Source of the DNA: HKCCE3408 sp039183205
GTDB taxonomy: Bacteria; Pseudomonadota; Alphaproteobacteria; Rhodobacterales; Rhodobacteraceae
Reading direction: 5' to 3'
DNA length: 64,000 nt
NCBI GenBank assembly: GCA_039183205.1
Contig: JBCDBR010000005.1
Span: 1-64,000 of the forward strand
Below are positions 1 to 7,620 of this stretch, piece by piece. Positions within the stretch are counted from its first letter, which is position 1, and each line of letters begins with the position of its first letter. The translations under genes and the position numbers were made by a program. The notes beneath the pieces were generated by a model, which saw only the letters and a program-made list of their open reading frames with translations, searched no databases and had not been told where the DNA came from.

Positions 1-83
1 GCAAGGCCGCTTGAATTCATCGCCCAAGCGCGCAGACGTGTGGTACCCCAGTCAACCGCGATCCATGCCGGTACGACGCTCAT
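1..83 (-). CDS. dgoK: 2-dehydro-3-deoxygalactonokinase, N-terminal fragment
   Basis: The gene starts with ATG at 83 and runs off the left edge, leaving about 27 codons. The visible N-terminus contains WIAVDWGTTRLRAWAM, the phosphate-1 nucleotide-binding segment typical of DgoK kinases of the ASKHA fold. Known family members phosphorylate 2-keto-3-deoxygalactonate in the De Ley-Doudoroff galactose pathway. The start overlaps the stop of the upstream SDR gene by 4 bp (ATGA), so the two are probably translationally coupled. The location behind a sugar dehydrogenase and a GH4 galactosidase supports the call. Only the N-terminus is available, so the rest of the protein cannot be checked. Confidence 0.8.
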   Translation of the reverse strand, partial: MSVVPAWIAVDWGTTRLRAWAMNSSGL

Positions 84-844
84 CCCGTTACCACGACCCC
101 GCCATCGATCACCAGAGCTTGCCCCGTCATCATCCGACTTGTCCCAGACGCCAAGAACAAGGTGCCGCCAACAATGTCCTCAGGTTTGAGGTGCTCTGGG
201 ATGCATTGCCGGTCCAAGTGCTTTTTGAGCGCAACAGGATCGCCCCAAAGTTCTAATTGCTTTTGGTGTAGCACCCAGCCTGGCATCAGTGCATTGCAAC
301 GGATGCCATCGGCGCCAAATTCGCGGGCCATGTTTCGGGTCATCCCCGTAATGCCGGCGTTTGCAGTTGTGTATCCCGGGTAGCCTGCATTTCCCATCAT
401 GTAACTTATAGAAGAAAAATTTATGATCGAGCCGCCGCCCACCGCTTTCATTCCAGGAACAACCGCTTGGCAAGCAAAGAAATAAGCCTTTAAGTTAATC
501 GCCTGGCACCAATCCCAGTATTCTTCTGTGACATCTTCGGTGCGGTGTCGCTGATCGTTCGCTGCATTGTTGACCAAAACGGTCACTGGGCCGTGGCGCT
601 CAGCAGCTTCTGAAATTCGGGCCTTTAGCTGCGCGATATCGGTGATGTCGCACGGCATAAACAAAGGCCTGTTGCCAGTCGCCTCCTCCAGATCGTCAAC
701 AAAGCCGGATGCATCGGAACGCTGGACAAAGGCGACCTTCGCGTTTTGGCGCAGGAAACCTTCGGTCAGCGCAGCACCAATACCAGAGCCTCCGCCGGTG
801 ATGAAAACGGATGCACCAACAAGATCAGAATACTGCGCGGTCAT
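80..844 (-). CDS. SDR family sugar dehydrogenase (D-galactose/xylose 1-dehydrogenase-like) with altered catalytic Lys
   Basis: This is a 254-residue classical short-chain dehydrogenase. It has the TGGGSGIG cofactor loop at residues 16-23, NNAAN at 92-96 and a catalytic Ser region near 144-145. The C-terminal part (PGWV..KQ..LW, then FLAS...TGQ..VIDGG) resembles sugar 1-dehydrogenases such as Caulobacter XylB and rhizobial galactose dehydrogenase. Its place between a GH4 alpha-galactosidase and dgoK suggests oxidation of galactose to galactonolactone. The ATG at 844 is chosen because it overlaps the GH4 stop by 4 bp; an in-frame ATG at 868 lies inside GH4. The catalytic YxxxK motif reads Y158-T-T-A-N162, so the lysine is replaced by asparagine. 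The enzyme may be impaired or atypical. Confidence 0.85.
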   Translation of the reverse strand: MTAQYSDLVGASVFITGGGSGIGAALTEGFLRQNAKVAFVQRSDASGFVDDLEEATGNRPLFMPCDITDIAQLKARISEAAERHGPVTVLVNNAANDQRHRTEDVTEEYWDWCQAINLKAYFFACQAVVPGMKAVGGGSIINFSSISYMMGNAGYPGYTTANAGITGMTRNMAREFGADGIRCNALMPGWVLHQKQLELWGDPVALKKHLDRQCIPEHLKPEDIVGGTLFLASGTSRMMTGQALVIDGGVVVTG

Positions 845-2184
845 GCGGCTTTCCTTGTGTGGCACCATGCAGGAAGCATGGATCCATGGGCTTCGATTAG
901 ATCGTCGACAAGCGCTCTGATCTGTCGCAGATCCAGTTCTGCGGCCGTGTGCGGGTCCATGTAGGCCGCATGATAGATGTGGTCTCGGTTCTCATCCAAC
1001 AGTGCTCGGACGGTGAGTTCCTGGACGTTTATCTGCGTGCGCATGAGCGCAACGAGTTGTGGGGGCACGTCGTCTACGACACTGGGTTGCAAACCATTTC
1101 CATCAACCAGCGTCGGCGTTTCGACCACCGCGCCGAGGGGGAGTTGTGGCATCTGCCCTTTGTTGGGCAGGTTCGCCGTGATGGTCGTCGGCGTATTGGT
1201 GATGATTGAATTCATCAAGTCCGCCGCGAATTCGTGGCTTTTTTCAACATGGATTTCGGAGGCCACGCGCAAATTCTGCGCTTGGATTGCCCAACCTTCA
1301 GCCTGTTCCACACAGCGTTTTGGGTATTCATCCAGCGGAATACCAAACTCCGCGATCAAGTCGTCGCGGCCGTCCTTGATGAACCACGGCACATATTCGG
1401 CGAGATGTTCCGAACTTTCCGTGCAGAAAAACCCAAGATGCGTCATCGCCTCGTAGCGCAGCTTGTTGGGGCAGCGGGCGTGATAGAGCGGCGGTTTGGG
1501 CAGGCGGCCACTGGCGTAACCCTCGACCAATTGCGGATAAAGCGACCGGCCGTTGTGTTCCAGGTCCAAGAAAAAGGCGACGTGGTTAATGCCCGCGACG
1601 CGGTGGCGAAGCTCCGCGATCGGCACATCAAGATCGTTGGCGATCTCTTCGACGGTGTTCTGCACCGAATGGCAGAGGCCCACAGCCTTGATATGTTTAA
1701 ACCTTTCTGCAAGCGACCAACAATTTATCGCCATCGGGTTGACGTATTGAAGCAACGTTGCATTGGGACAAAGCCGGGCCATGTCTTCGGCCACTGCCCA
1801 AAGATGTGGAACCGTCCGCAATCCGCGCATGATGCCACCAATGCCCAGCGTATCGGCGATGGTCTGCCGCAACCCGTATGCGTTCGGTATGTCGAAGTCG
1901 ATAACCGTTGAGGGACGATATCCCCCGATCTGAAACGCTGTAACGACAAAATCAGCGCCATCCAACGCACGGGAACGGTCGGTCGTCGCTTCGACCTGCA
2001 TCCCTGCGCCCTTGGTATCGATCATCTTTCGCGCAACCAATTCGCTGTCCGACAATCGTCCCGGATCGATATCCATCAACGAGACCCGTGCGTCTTTCAG
2101 CGCGTCGAAATGCAGCATATCGCCGACGATGTTCTTCATGAAGATCGTGGAACCGGCACCGATGAATGCAAGCTTTATAGTCAT
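841..2184 (-). CDS. melA: GH4 family alpha-galactosidase (MelA-type)
   Basis: This 447-residue protein is a family 4 glycoside hydrolase, which uses NAD+ and a divalent metal (usually Mn2+) to cleave by oxidation, elimination and reduction. The dinucleotide-binding GAGST lies at residues 9-13, the NP pair at 149-150, the metal-binding CHSVQ at 171-175 and the conserved His in INHVAFF at about 201. The CHSV form of the metal motif is the one found in alpha-galactosidases such as MelA, whereas phospho-glucosidases carry CN or CD. It has no signal peptide, so it should act in the cytoplasm on an imported alpha-galactoside. It overlaps the upstream permease and the downstream SDR by 4 bp each. 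The substrate is inferred from the motif and neighbours. Confidence 0.9.
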   Translation of the reverse strand: MTIKLAFIGAGSTIFMKNIVGDMLHFDALKDARVSLMDIDPGRLSDSELVARKMIDTKGAGMQVEATTDRSRALDGADFVVTAFQIGGYRPSTVIDFDIPNAYGLRQTIADTLGIGGIMRGLRTVPHLWAVAEDMARLCPNATLLQYVNPMAINCWSLAERFKHIKAVGLCHSVQNTVEEIANDLDVPIAELRHRVAGINHVAFFLDLEHNGRSLYPQLVEGYASGRLPKPPLYHARCPNKLRYEAMTHLGFFCTESSEHLAEYVPWFIKDGRDDLIAEFGIPLDEYPKRCVEQAEGWAIQAQNLRVASEIHVEKSHEFAADLMNSIITNTPTTITANLPNKGQMPQLPLGAVVETPTLVDGNGLQPSVVDDVPPQLVALMRTQINVQELTVRALLDENRDHIYHAAYMDPHTAAELDLRQIRALVDDLIEAHGSMLPAWCHTRKAA

Positions 2185-3029
2185 TTCACTGCCCCAAGCG
2201 TGAGCCCAGCGATAAAGTGGCGCTGCATCAAAAAGAACATCAAAACTGGCGGAATGGCCGCGACGATGCTCCCTGCGCTCATCAGATGGTACTGCGCCAC
2301 GAATTGGCTATTGAAAGATGTGATCCCAGCGGTAACGGGTTGCGCCTCAGGACCTTGGGTCAGCACGATTGCCCAGAAATAGTCATTCCAAATGAACGTG
2401 AAGATCAGCACGCTCAAGGCCGCAATGGCGGGACGCATAAGCGGCAGAACGACGTAGACAAAGATCTGCCATTCCTTCACATTTTCCACCCGCGCCGCTT
2501 CGATCAGTTCGTATGGCAGCGCGCGGATGAAGTTGCGCATAAACAGTGTGCAAAAGCCGGTTTGAAAGGCGACATGAAACAGAATGAGTCCAAGTTTGGT
2601 ATCGTACAGACCGATGCCCACCGTCAGGTCTCGAACCGGCACCATAAGGATCTGAAAGGGCACGAAGTTCCCAGCAATGAACATAAAAAAGATCAACAGA
2701 TTGCCGCGGAACCGATAGACGCCCAGCGCAAATCCCGTCATGCACGACAGCGCCACAGCACCGATCACGGTCGGGACCGTTATCAGGACCGAGTTCCAAA
2801 GGTATTGCGGCATGTCCGAGTTGAAAAACACCTGTCCATAATTTGCGAACAACTCGAATGATGACGGGATACCCCAATAGTTTCCGTTGGTGAAATCAGC
2901 CAACGGTCGGATCGAAAACATAGCCACCGCGATAAGCGGCAAGAGCCACATCATTAGTGCCAAGGGCAATAACGCCTGATAGCTAACCTGCACGCCAGCC
3001 GATTGCTTTTGGATGGGCGTTGGGAACAT
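2181..3029 (-). CDS. Carbohydrate ABC transporter permease (MalG-type)
   Basis: This is a 282-residue inner-membrane permease with about six transmembrane segments. It carries the EAA loop (YELIEAARVEN...IFVYVVLPLMRPAI) that docks on the ATPase, as in the CUT1 sugar importer family. The preferred start is the ATG at 3029, which shares its A with the stop of the MmcQ gene (TAATG) and has a GGGAG Shine-Dalgarno 8 bp upstream. Longer in-frame starts at 3044 and 3269 fall inside the MmcQ gene and encode an unrelated Arg-rich leader. It ends in a 4-bp overlap with GH4. It should pair with the MalF-type permease encoded upstream and the ATPase at 6552-7598. Confidence 0.92.
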   Translation of the reverse strand: MFPTPIQKQSAGVQVSYQALLPLALMMWLLPLIAVAMFSIRPLADFTNGNYWGIPSSFELFANYGQVFFNSDMPQYLWNSVLITVPTVIGAVALSCMTGFALGVYRFRGNLLIFFMFIAGNFVPFQILMVPVRDLTVGIGLYDTKLGLILFHVAFQTGFCTLFMRNFIRALPYELIEAARVENVKEWQIFVYVVLPLMRPAIAALSVLIFTFIWNDYFWAIVLTQGPEAQPVTAGITSFNSQFVAQYHLMSAGSIVAAIPPVLMFFLMQRHFIAGLTLGAVK

Positions 3030-3382
3030 TACGCGGTCTCCCATGGCGGCAATTCCGCCTGCAAGCGTTTCGGTAGGCTTCGCCGAATGATGTCGTAGGA
3101 CGCATGGACCCGGTGGCGCAATTCGTCGTCCTCCACGGTTTCGGGTAGGCGCACCCAAGATGCGTGAAAATACTTTGCTTTTTCGGCCACGCCGGCATCG
3201 ATCAACATACGCGCGATGTCTACGCCGGACGTCTTGACCGAAACGCCGGGTGTAACGGTGCCGGTGCACGCAAACATCTTTCCTGCAATTTTCCAGGACG
3301 GAATCGCACCATCAGCATCCCCGGCCCATTCAGCGCCGGGCAAGTTTGCGCAGATATTTTCGAGTTTTTGACGGAAGCTCAT
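3029..3382 (-). CDS. MmcQ/YjbR family protein
   Basis: This 117-residue soluble protein matches the MmcQ/YjbR (CyaY-like fold) family: an N-terminal helix, a PGAEWA...PSWKIAGKMFA stretch, then a helical C-terminus with HASWVRLPETVEDDELRHRVHASYDIIR. Proteins of this family are called DNA-binding by structural similarity, but their role is not settled. It is embedded in a sugar-transport operon. Its start overlaps the MalF-type permease stop by 4 bp and its stop shares one base with the MalG-type permease start, so its synthesis is locked to the transporter. No regulatory or enzymatic role can be read from the sequence. Confidence 0.85.
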   Translation of the reverse strand: MSFRQKLENICANLPGAEWAGDADGAIPSWKIAGKMFACTGTVTPGVSVKTSGVDIARMLIDAGVAEKAKYFHASWVRLPETVEDDELRHRVHASYDIIRRSLPKRLQAELPPWETA

Positions 3383-4278
3383 CGATGGGCCTCCTGCTCA
3401 TCGCGCCACATGGAATACAAGAAGTATCCAATGAAAATCAACATGATGAGGAAGAGGACAACAGCAATGGCAGAACCATATCCCATGCGGAAGCCGAACT
3501 CTGACAGCGCGCGTTCGAACATGTAAAAGGACAAAACGCGTGTGGAGCCGAACGGGCCGCCGTTTGTCATTACCGATATGAGGTCAAAGCTACGCAAAGC
3601 GCCGATGATCGTCACGACAAAGGCGATGAACGTCGCCGGTCGCAATTGCGGTAGGACAATGTACCAAAGCATCCGCCAACCCTTGGCGCCATCCAGCCGG
3701 CCGGCTTCGATCTGCTCTGGGTCTACCGCGTTCAGGCCGGTGAGATAGAGGATCATGCAATAGGCCGTTTGCGGCCAAAGGCCTGCGGCGATGATGCCAT
3801 AGGTGGCAAGGCTGGGATCGCCGAGGACATTCAGCGGCTCGAGACCGACAAGCCCCAATACGCCGTTCAGGAGACCCTCGCGCGGAAGATAGAACCAAGA
3901 AAATACCAAACCAACGACAACTTGGCTCAGCACAAAGGGGAAAAAGAACAGCGACTTATAGATCCGAATGCCCGCAACCGTTTGGTTCAGGAACAACGCG
4001 ATAAACAACCCAGCGGGAATGGCCAGAAGGTACAGAACCAACCAACGCACATTGTTCCAAAGCGAAATTTCGAAGTTTCGGTCGGTCAGCAGCTCTTGGT
4101 AGTTTCGAAACCCAATATAGGTCGCCTCACCTAACCCGTCCCATTGGTACAATGAGATATTGAAGCTCTGGGCAATTGGGATGATGACATAGACCGCAAA
4201 GAAAAGAACGCCCGGCGCCAGAAACAGCAAAGGCGTCACGATCATGCGGTTCTTCTGAAAGAAACTGGCGTCAGACAT
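3379..4278 (-). CDS. Carbohydrate ABC transporter permease (MalF-type)
   Basis: This is a 299-residue integral membrane protein of the CUT1 sugar importer class, with about six transmembrane segments. The EAA-loop region (PEQIEAGRLDGAKGWRMLWYIVLPQLRPA) is near residues 185-215. The N-terminal segment SFFQKNRMIVTPLLFLAPGVLFF gives the first membrane helix. It is the first permease after the binding-protein gene and is separated from it by a 66-bp gap holding a perfect hairpin. It overlaps the MmcQ gene by 4 bp. It most likely forms a heterodimer with the 2181-3029 permease. Confidence 0.92.
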   Translation of the reverse strand: MSDASFFQKNRMIVTPLLFLAPGVLFFAVYVIIPIAQSFNISLYQWDGLGEATYIGFRNYQELLTDRNFEISLWNNVRWLVLYLLAIPAGLFIALFLNQTVAGIRIYKSLFFFPFVLSQVVVGLVFSWFYLPREGLLNGVLGLVGLEPLNVLGDPSLATYGIIAAGLWPQTAYCMILYLTGLNAVDPEQIEAGRLDGAKGWRMLWYIVLPQLRPATFIAFVVTIIGALRSFDLISVMTNGGPFGSTRVLSFYMFERALSEFGFRMGYGSAIAVVLFLIMLIFIGYFLYSMWRDEQEAHR

Positions 4279-4304
4279 CTGCCGAAATCCGGTATCGGGA
4301 ACGT

Positions 4305-4330
4305 GCCCGCATGCAAGATGGCATGCGGGC
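4305..4330 (-). other. Perfect intergenic stem-loop between binding protein and permease genes
   Basis: The sequence GCCCGCATGC, a 6-nt loop and GCATGCGGGC form a perfect 10-bp stem. It lies between the stop of the solute-binding protein (4345) and the start of the first permease (4278). No U-run follows in the direction of transcription, so it is not a standard terminator. Such hairpins after binding-protein genes are known to stabilise the upstream mRNA and lower permease expression (for example malE-malF). That role is inferred here. Confidence 0.65.
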
Positions 4331-4344
4331 CGCTCAGTTCTTTT

Positions 4345-5610
4345 TTATTGGTAGATACGCTGACGTGCGTTTTCGAGGCGGGCCAGAATATCGTCAAGAT
4401 TGTCTGGGAAGACCATGAACTCTTGGAAGCCCTCCATCGCGATCGACGCCATTTCGGCCGGGTAGTCGCGGTCGAAGAACTGCGCAATGCCGCCCTGGGC
4501 GTTCTGGCTCAGCATGGTGAAACCTTGCTGCAGGAATTCATCATCCGTCACGCTCGATTCGGCATTGACCGGCAGCTGGCCCAGAAAGTCCGGTCCATTG
4601 ATCATGGTCTGAACCTCGGCGGAGGTGACGAATTGCAGGAATGCGCGGGCAGCCTCGACGTTTTCCGCCCCACTTGCCACGTGGAACGTATCCGTGGGGG
4701 CATCTTCGCCTAGAGGCAAGCCTTCGGTTATGACCGGAAACTGGTAGAAATCGAGTTGGTCATCGGTCAAGCCGCCATTGCGCAACTGGTCAACAAGGAA
4801 GTTGCCCATCAAATAGGCCGTGGCTTCGCCGCTAATGATCTGCGGCATAGCTTCTTGCCAGCTATAGCTTTGATGATCTTCGACAAATGCGCCCATATCG
4901 ACCAGAGTGCGCCAATTTGCGAACGCGTCGCGCACGCGGTCATCCGTCCATTCTATTTCCCCGCGGCCCAGCGCCATATGGAAATCAAATCCATTGGTGC
5001 GCATGTTGATGTAGTCAAACCAGCCGCCAGCAGTCCAATAATTGCGGGTGCCGATGGTATAACAGGCGCGGCCTGAATCGATGATCACCTGGCAATTGGC
5101 CACCTCTTCTTCCCAGTTGGCCGGTTCGCTGAGGCCAAGCTCTTCAAAGATATCCTCGCGATAGTAGATGCCCCACTGGTAGTAGGTGTAGGGAACACCC
5201 CATTGCCGGTCATTCAGTGTCATCGCGCCGCGGACGGAATCAAGTCCAGGGTAATCGCCAGCATCCCACCAATCTGTGATGTCCATGAACAGACCAGAAT
5301 TGACGTAAGGACCCATGCGGTTGGCGGCATACCAATTCACGACGTCAGGCGGATTTGCGCTAAGCGCATTGCGGATTTGGGTTTTCCATGCTTCGCGATC
5401 GACGATGGTCAGCTCAACCGTGAGGTCCGGGTGCAAGGCATCAAATTCTGCTGCCATCATTTCCATTGTCGAGCGTGGGCCCGGGTTCGACATATCGGAC
5501 GCGATGCGCAGAGTGCCCGACAACGCGGAGTGAGCATCTGCCAAGGCGGCACCGGTTAGAAGAGTGGACGCGGCCAACGCTGCGGCGCCGGCCCGGAAAA
5601 TGGAACGCAT
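4345..5610 (-). CDS. Sugar ABC transporter substrate-binding protein
   Basis: This is a 421-residue periplasmic binding protein of the family 1 (MalE-like) class. It starts at the ATG at 5610, which has a GGGAGG Shine-Dalgarno 7 bp upstream; a longer in-frame ATG at 5643 would disrupt the signal peptide. The first 26 residues (MRSIFRAGAAALAAS...ALADA) form a Sec signal peptide with an AxA-type cleavage site. The mature part begins LSGTLRIASDMSNPG and has the DVVNWYAANRM and aromatic-rich patches usual in sugar binders. It is the promoter-proximal gene of the galactoside operon. The actual ligand is inferred from the GH4, SDR and dgoK neighbours. Confidence 0.9.
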   Translation of the reverse strand: MRSIFRAGAAALAASTLLTGAALADAHSALSGTLRIASDMSNPGPRSTMEMMAAEFDALHPDLTVELTIVDREAWKTQIRNALSANPPDVVNWYAANRMGPYVNSGLFMDITDWWDAGDYPGLDSVRGAMTLNDRQWGVPYTYYQWGIYYREDIFEELGLSEPANWEEEVANCQVIIDSGRACYTIGTRNYWTAGGWFDYINMRTNGFDFHMALGRGEIEWTDDRVRDAFANWRTLVDMGAFVEDHQSYSWQEAMPQIISGEATAYLMGNFLVDQLRNGGLTDDQLDFYQFPVITEGLPLGEDAPTDTFHVASGAENVEAARAFLQFVTSAEVQTMINGPDFLGQLPVNAESSVTDDEFLQQGFTMLSQNAQGGIAQFFDRDYPAEMASIAMEGFQEFMVFPDNLDDILARLENARQRIYQ

Positions 5611-5644
5611 AGTATCCTCCCTTTGCGAGTCCATGAGTTTCACA

Positions 5645-5674
5645 TATTGAAACTTGGTTTCTTATGTTGAAATC
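5645..5674. promoter_or_regulatory. Candidate IclR-type operator in the divergent promoter region
   Basis: Two TTGAAA hexamers (5647-5652 and 5667-5672) lie exactly 20 bp apart, on the same face of the helix. The first is part of a GAAAC-TTG-GTTTC palindrome (5649-5661). The site sits between the binding-protein gene and the IclR gene, overlapping and just downstream of the candidate -10 of the transport operon, where a repressor would block transcription. Binding by the adjacent IclR protein is inferred. Confidence 0.5.
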
Positions 5675-5702
5675 ATAACGCGACTCGGCTTAGCCTTGTC
5701 AA
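5672..5702 (-). promoter_or_regulatory. Candidate sigma-70 promoter of the galactoside operon
   Basis: On the minus strand, TTGACA (5702-5697) is followed after 19 bp by TATGAT (5677-5672), or after 18 bp by TTATGA. The -35 is a perfect consensus and the -10 is close to TATAAT. The spacing is slightly long, which is common at regulated promoters. Transcription would start about 60 bp upstream of the binding-protein ATG. Confidence 0.55.
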
Positions 5703-5729
5703 CACAAGTTTCGCGGGAGGACGGAGCGG

Positions 5730-6539
5730 GTGGCCGACGGGTCGGTAAAGCATTCAGAGCCACGGTCTGGAACGGTGGGCAAAGCGCTTTCGGTGCTAGA
5801 CGAGGTGGCGGCGTTCGGTCGGCCTGTGCGCTTTGGTGAGTTGCTCGATCAAAGCCCGTACCCCAAAGCCACGCTCTATCGGCTCCTCCAGACGCTGACA
5901 TCCGAGGGGATGCTTGCCTATGACGCAGAGCGCCAAACATATAGCGCCGGCATTCGGCTCGTGCGGTTGGCGCATGCTGCATGGGCCCAAGCGTCGTTAG
6001 CCCCCATTGCGCGCCCGCACCTGGACATCTTGTCAGCCGCGACGGGCGAAACGGTGCACTTGGCACAGCTTGATTCCGCGCAGGTCCTCTCTGTCGACAA
6101 GAGAAACGCGAAGGACCCGCTGCCAATGTACAGTTCTGCTGGGAAGGTCGGTCCGGCATATTGCACTGGGGTCGGCAAAGCGATGCTCGCCTTTCTGCCG
6201 CCACACCAACAGAATGCTGCTATCGCACAACAGAGCTTCCACAGGTTTACCGAGCACACGCTCGCGAGTGCACATGACCTCGTCATGGAACTGAACGAGA
6301 TTAAGCAAAGAGGGCATGCATTTGACCGGGAGGAGCATGAACCAGGCATCATCTGCATCGCCGTACCGGTCAAAACGGCCGCGCAGCACGTTTTGGGTGC
6401 GATATCTGTAACGTCGTCGATCCGTCGCACGTCGATATCAGAGCTCGAAACGCATCTGCCTCACATCAGCGAAACCGCCGCTGCAATTGCGGCTGAGGCA
6501 GTCGATTGGAGGTTCCCGGACGATATCAACCGGGATTGA
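5730..6539 (+). CDS. IclR family transcriptional regulator
   Basis: This 269-residue protein has an N-terminal winged helix-turn-helix at about residues 14-75 (VGKALSVLDEVAAF...SPYPKATLYRLLQTLTSEGML). A C-terminal IclR effector-binding domain follows (GETVHLAQLD, AYCTGVGKAMLAFLP, ICIAVPV, GAISVTS). The start is GTG at 5730, with GGAGG 9 bp upstream. It is divergent from the galactoside transport operon and 12 bp upstream of the transport ATPase gene, with which it probably forms an operon. It likely controls the divergent promoter, with a sugar or sugar acid as effector. Confidence 0.92.
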   Translation: MADGSVKHSEPRSGTVGKALSVLDEVAAFGRPVRFGELLDQSPYPKATLYRLLQTLTSEGMLAYDAERQTYSAGIRLVRLAHAAWAQASLAPIARPHLDILSAATGETVHLAQLDSAQVLSVDKRNAKDPLPMYSSAGKVGPAYCTGVGKAMLAFLPPHQQNAAIAQQSFHRFTEHTLASAHDLVMELNEIKQRGHAFDREEHEPGIICIAVPVKTAAQHVLGAISVTSSIRRTSISELETHLPHISETAAAIAAEAVDWRFPDDINRD

Positions 6540-6551
6540 GGGAGGGACATC

Positions 6552-7598
6552 ATGTCAGGCGTCACGCTGACAAATGTAGTCAAGAAGTATGGCCAAACGC
6601 AGGTTATTCACGGCGTTGACCTGGACATTGCCAACGGCGATTTCTGCGTCTTTGTTGGCCCGTCGGGTTGTGGCAAGTCGACCTTGCTACGCATGGTCGC
6701 CGGGCTCGAGGAAACCACCGGCGGTTCGATTGAGATTGGCCCGCGAGATGTCACAGCCCTCGACCCCGCAGAACGGGGGGTCGCGATGGTTTTTCAAACC
6801 TACGCGCTCTACCCGCATATGTCGGTCGAAGAAAACATGGGCTTTGGCCTGAAGATGAACGGCGTGCGCAAGGCAGAGATCAAGTCGAAGGTCGAAGAAG
6901 CAAGCCGTGTCCTAAAGCTAGAGGAGTACCTGAAACGCAAACCAAAGGCGCTTTCGGGTGGTCAACGTCAGCGGGTCGCTATCGGCCGTGCAATCGTGCG
7001 GGGGCCGGAGGTTTTCTTGTTCGACGAACCATTATCGAACCTCGATGCCGAATTGCGCGTCGAGATGCGTGTCGAAATTGCTCGTCTGCATCAGGAAATC
7101 GGTGCCACGATGATTTACGTCACTCACGACCAAGTCGAAGCGATGACACTGGCCGACAAAATCGTTGTGCTACGTGCAGGTCGGATTGAACAGGCTGGAC
7201 GGCCTCTCGACCTCTATAACGACCCCGACAATAAGTTTGTCGCGGGATTTATTGGCAGCCCGGCGATGAACTTTTTTGATGGAACGGCGCAATCCGGCAA
7301 CGTCGAAGTGCCCGGCCTGGCAACGAAAGTGGCAGGTGCGCCGACCGCAGAGGGCAACGTTGTGGTCGGCGTCCGGCCGCAGAATTTGGCGCTTTCCGAA
7401 GGCGAAACCCATAAAGTTGACCTCTCGGAACAATTGGGTGGCGTGGCCTACCATTACTTGTCGGCGCCAGATGGCAGTCAGGTTATCGTTGAGGCGCGTG
7501 AGCAATTCGCACCAAAGCCGGGGAGCAAGGTGGGCTTGAGTTTCAATGCGACCGATGCCTTTTTCTTCGACGCAAAATCTGAGGCCAGGATTAGGTAG
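6552..7598 (+). CDS. Sugar ABC transporter ATP-binding protein (UgpC/MsmK-type)
   Basis: This is a 348-residue ATPase. Walker A GPSGCGKST lies at residues 36-44, the LSGGQRQRVAIGRAIVR signature at about 136-152, Walker B VFLFDEPLSNLDA follows, and the switch is THD. The C-terminal third is a TOBE/MalK-type regulatory domain (GVRPQNL...). These features place it in the CUT1 family, whose ATPases energise sugar importers and are often shared. It follows the IclR gene by 12 bp with an in-between GGAGGG ribosome binding site. It most likely powers the two permeases encoded on the other strand. Confidence 0.95.
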   Translation: MSGVTLTNVVKKYGQTQVIHGVDLDIANGDFCVFVGPSGCGKSTLLRMVAGLEETTGGSIEIGPRDVTALDPAERGVAMVFQTYALYPHMSVEENMGFGLKMNGVRKAEIKSKVEEASRVLKLEEYLKRKPKALSGGQRQRVAIGRAIVRGPEVFLFDEPLSNLDAELRVEMRVEIARLHQEIGATMIYVTHDQVEAMTLADKIVVLRAGRIEQAGRPLDLYNDPDNKFVAGFIGSPAMNFFDGTAQSGNVEVPGLATKVAGAPTAEGNVVVGVRPQNLALSEGETHKVDLSEQLGGVAYHYLSAPDGSQVIVEAREQFAPKPGSKVGLSFNATDAFFFDAKSEARIR

Positions 7599-7620
7599 GC
7601 TTCGACCCATCGAACGGGGA

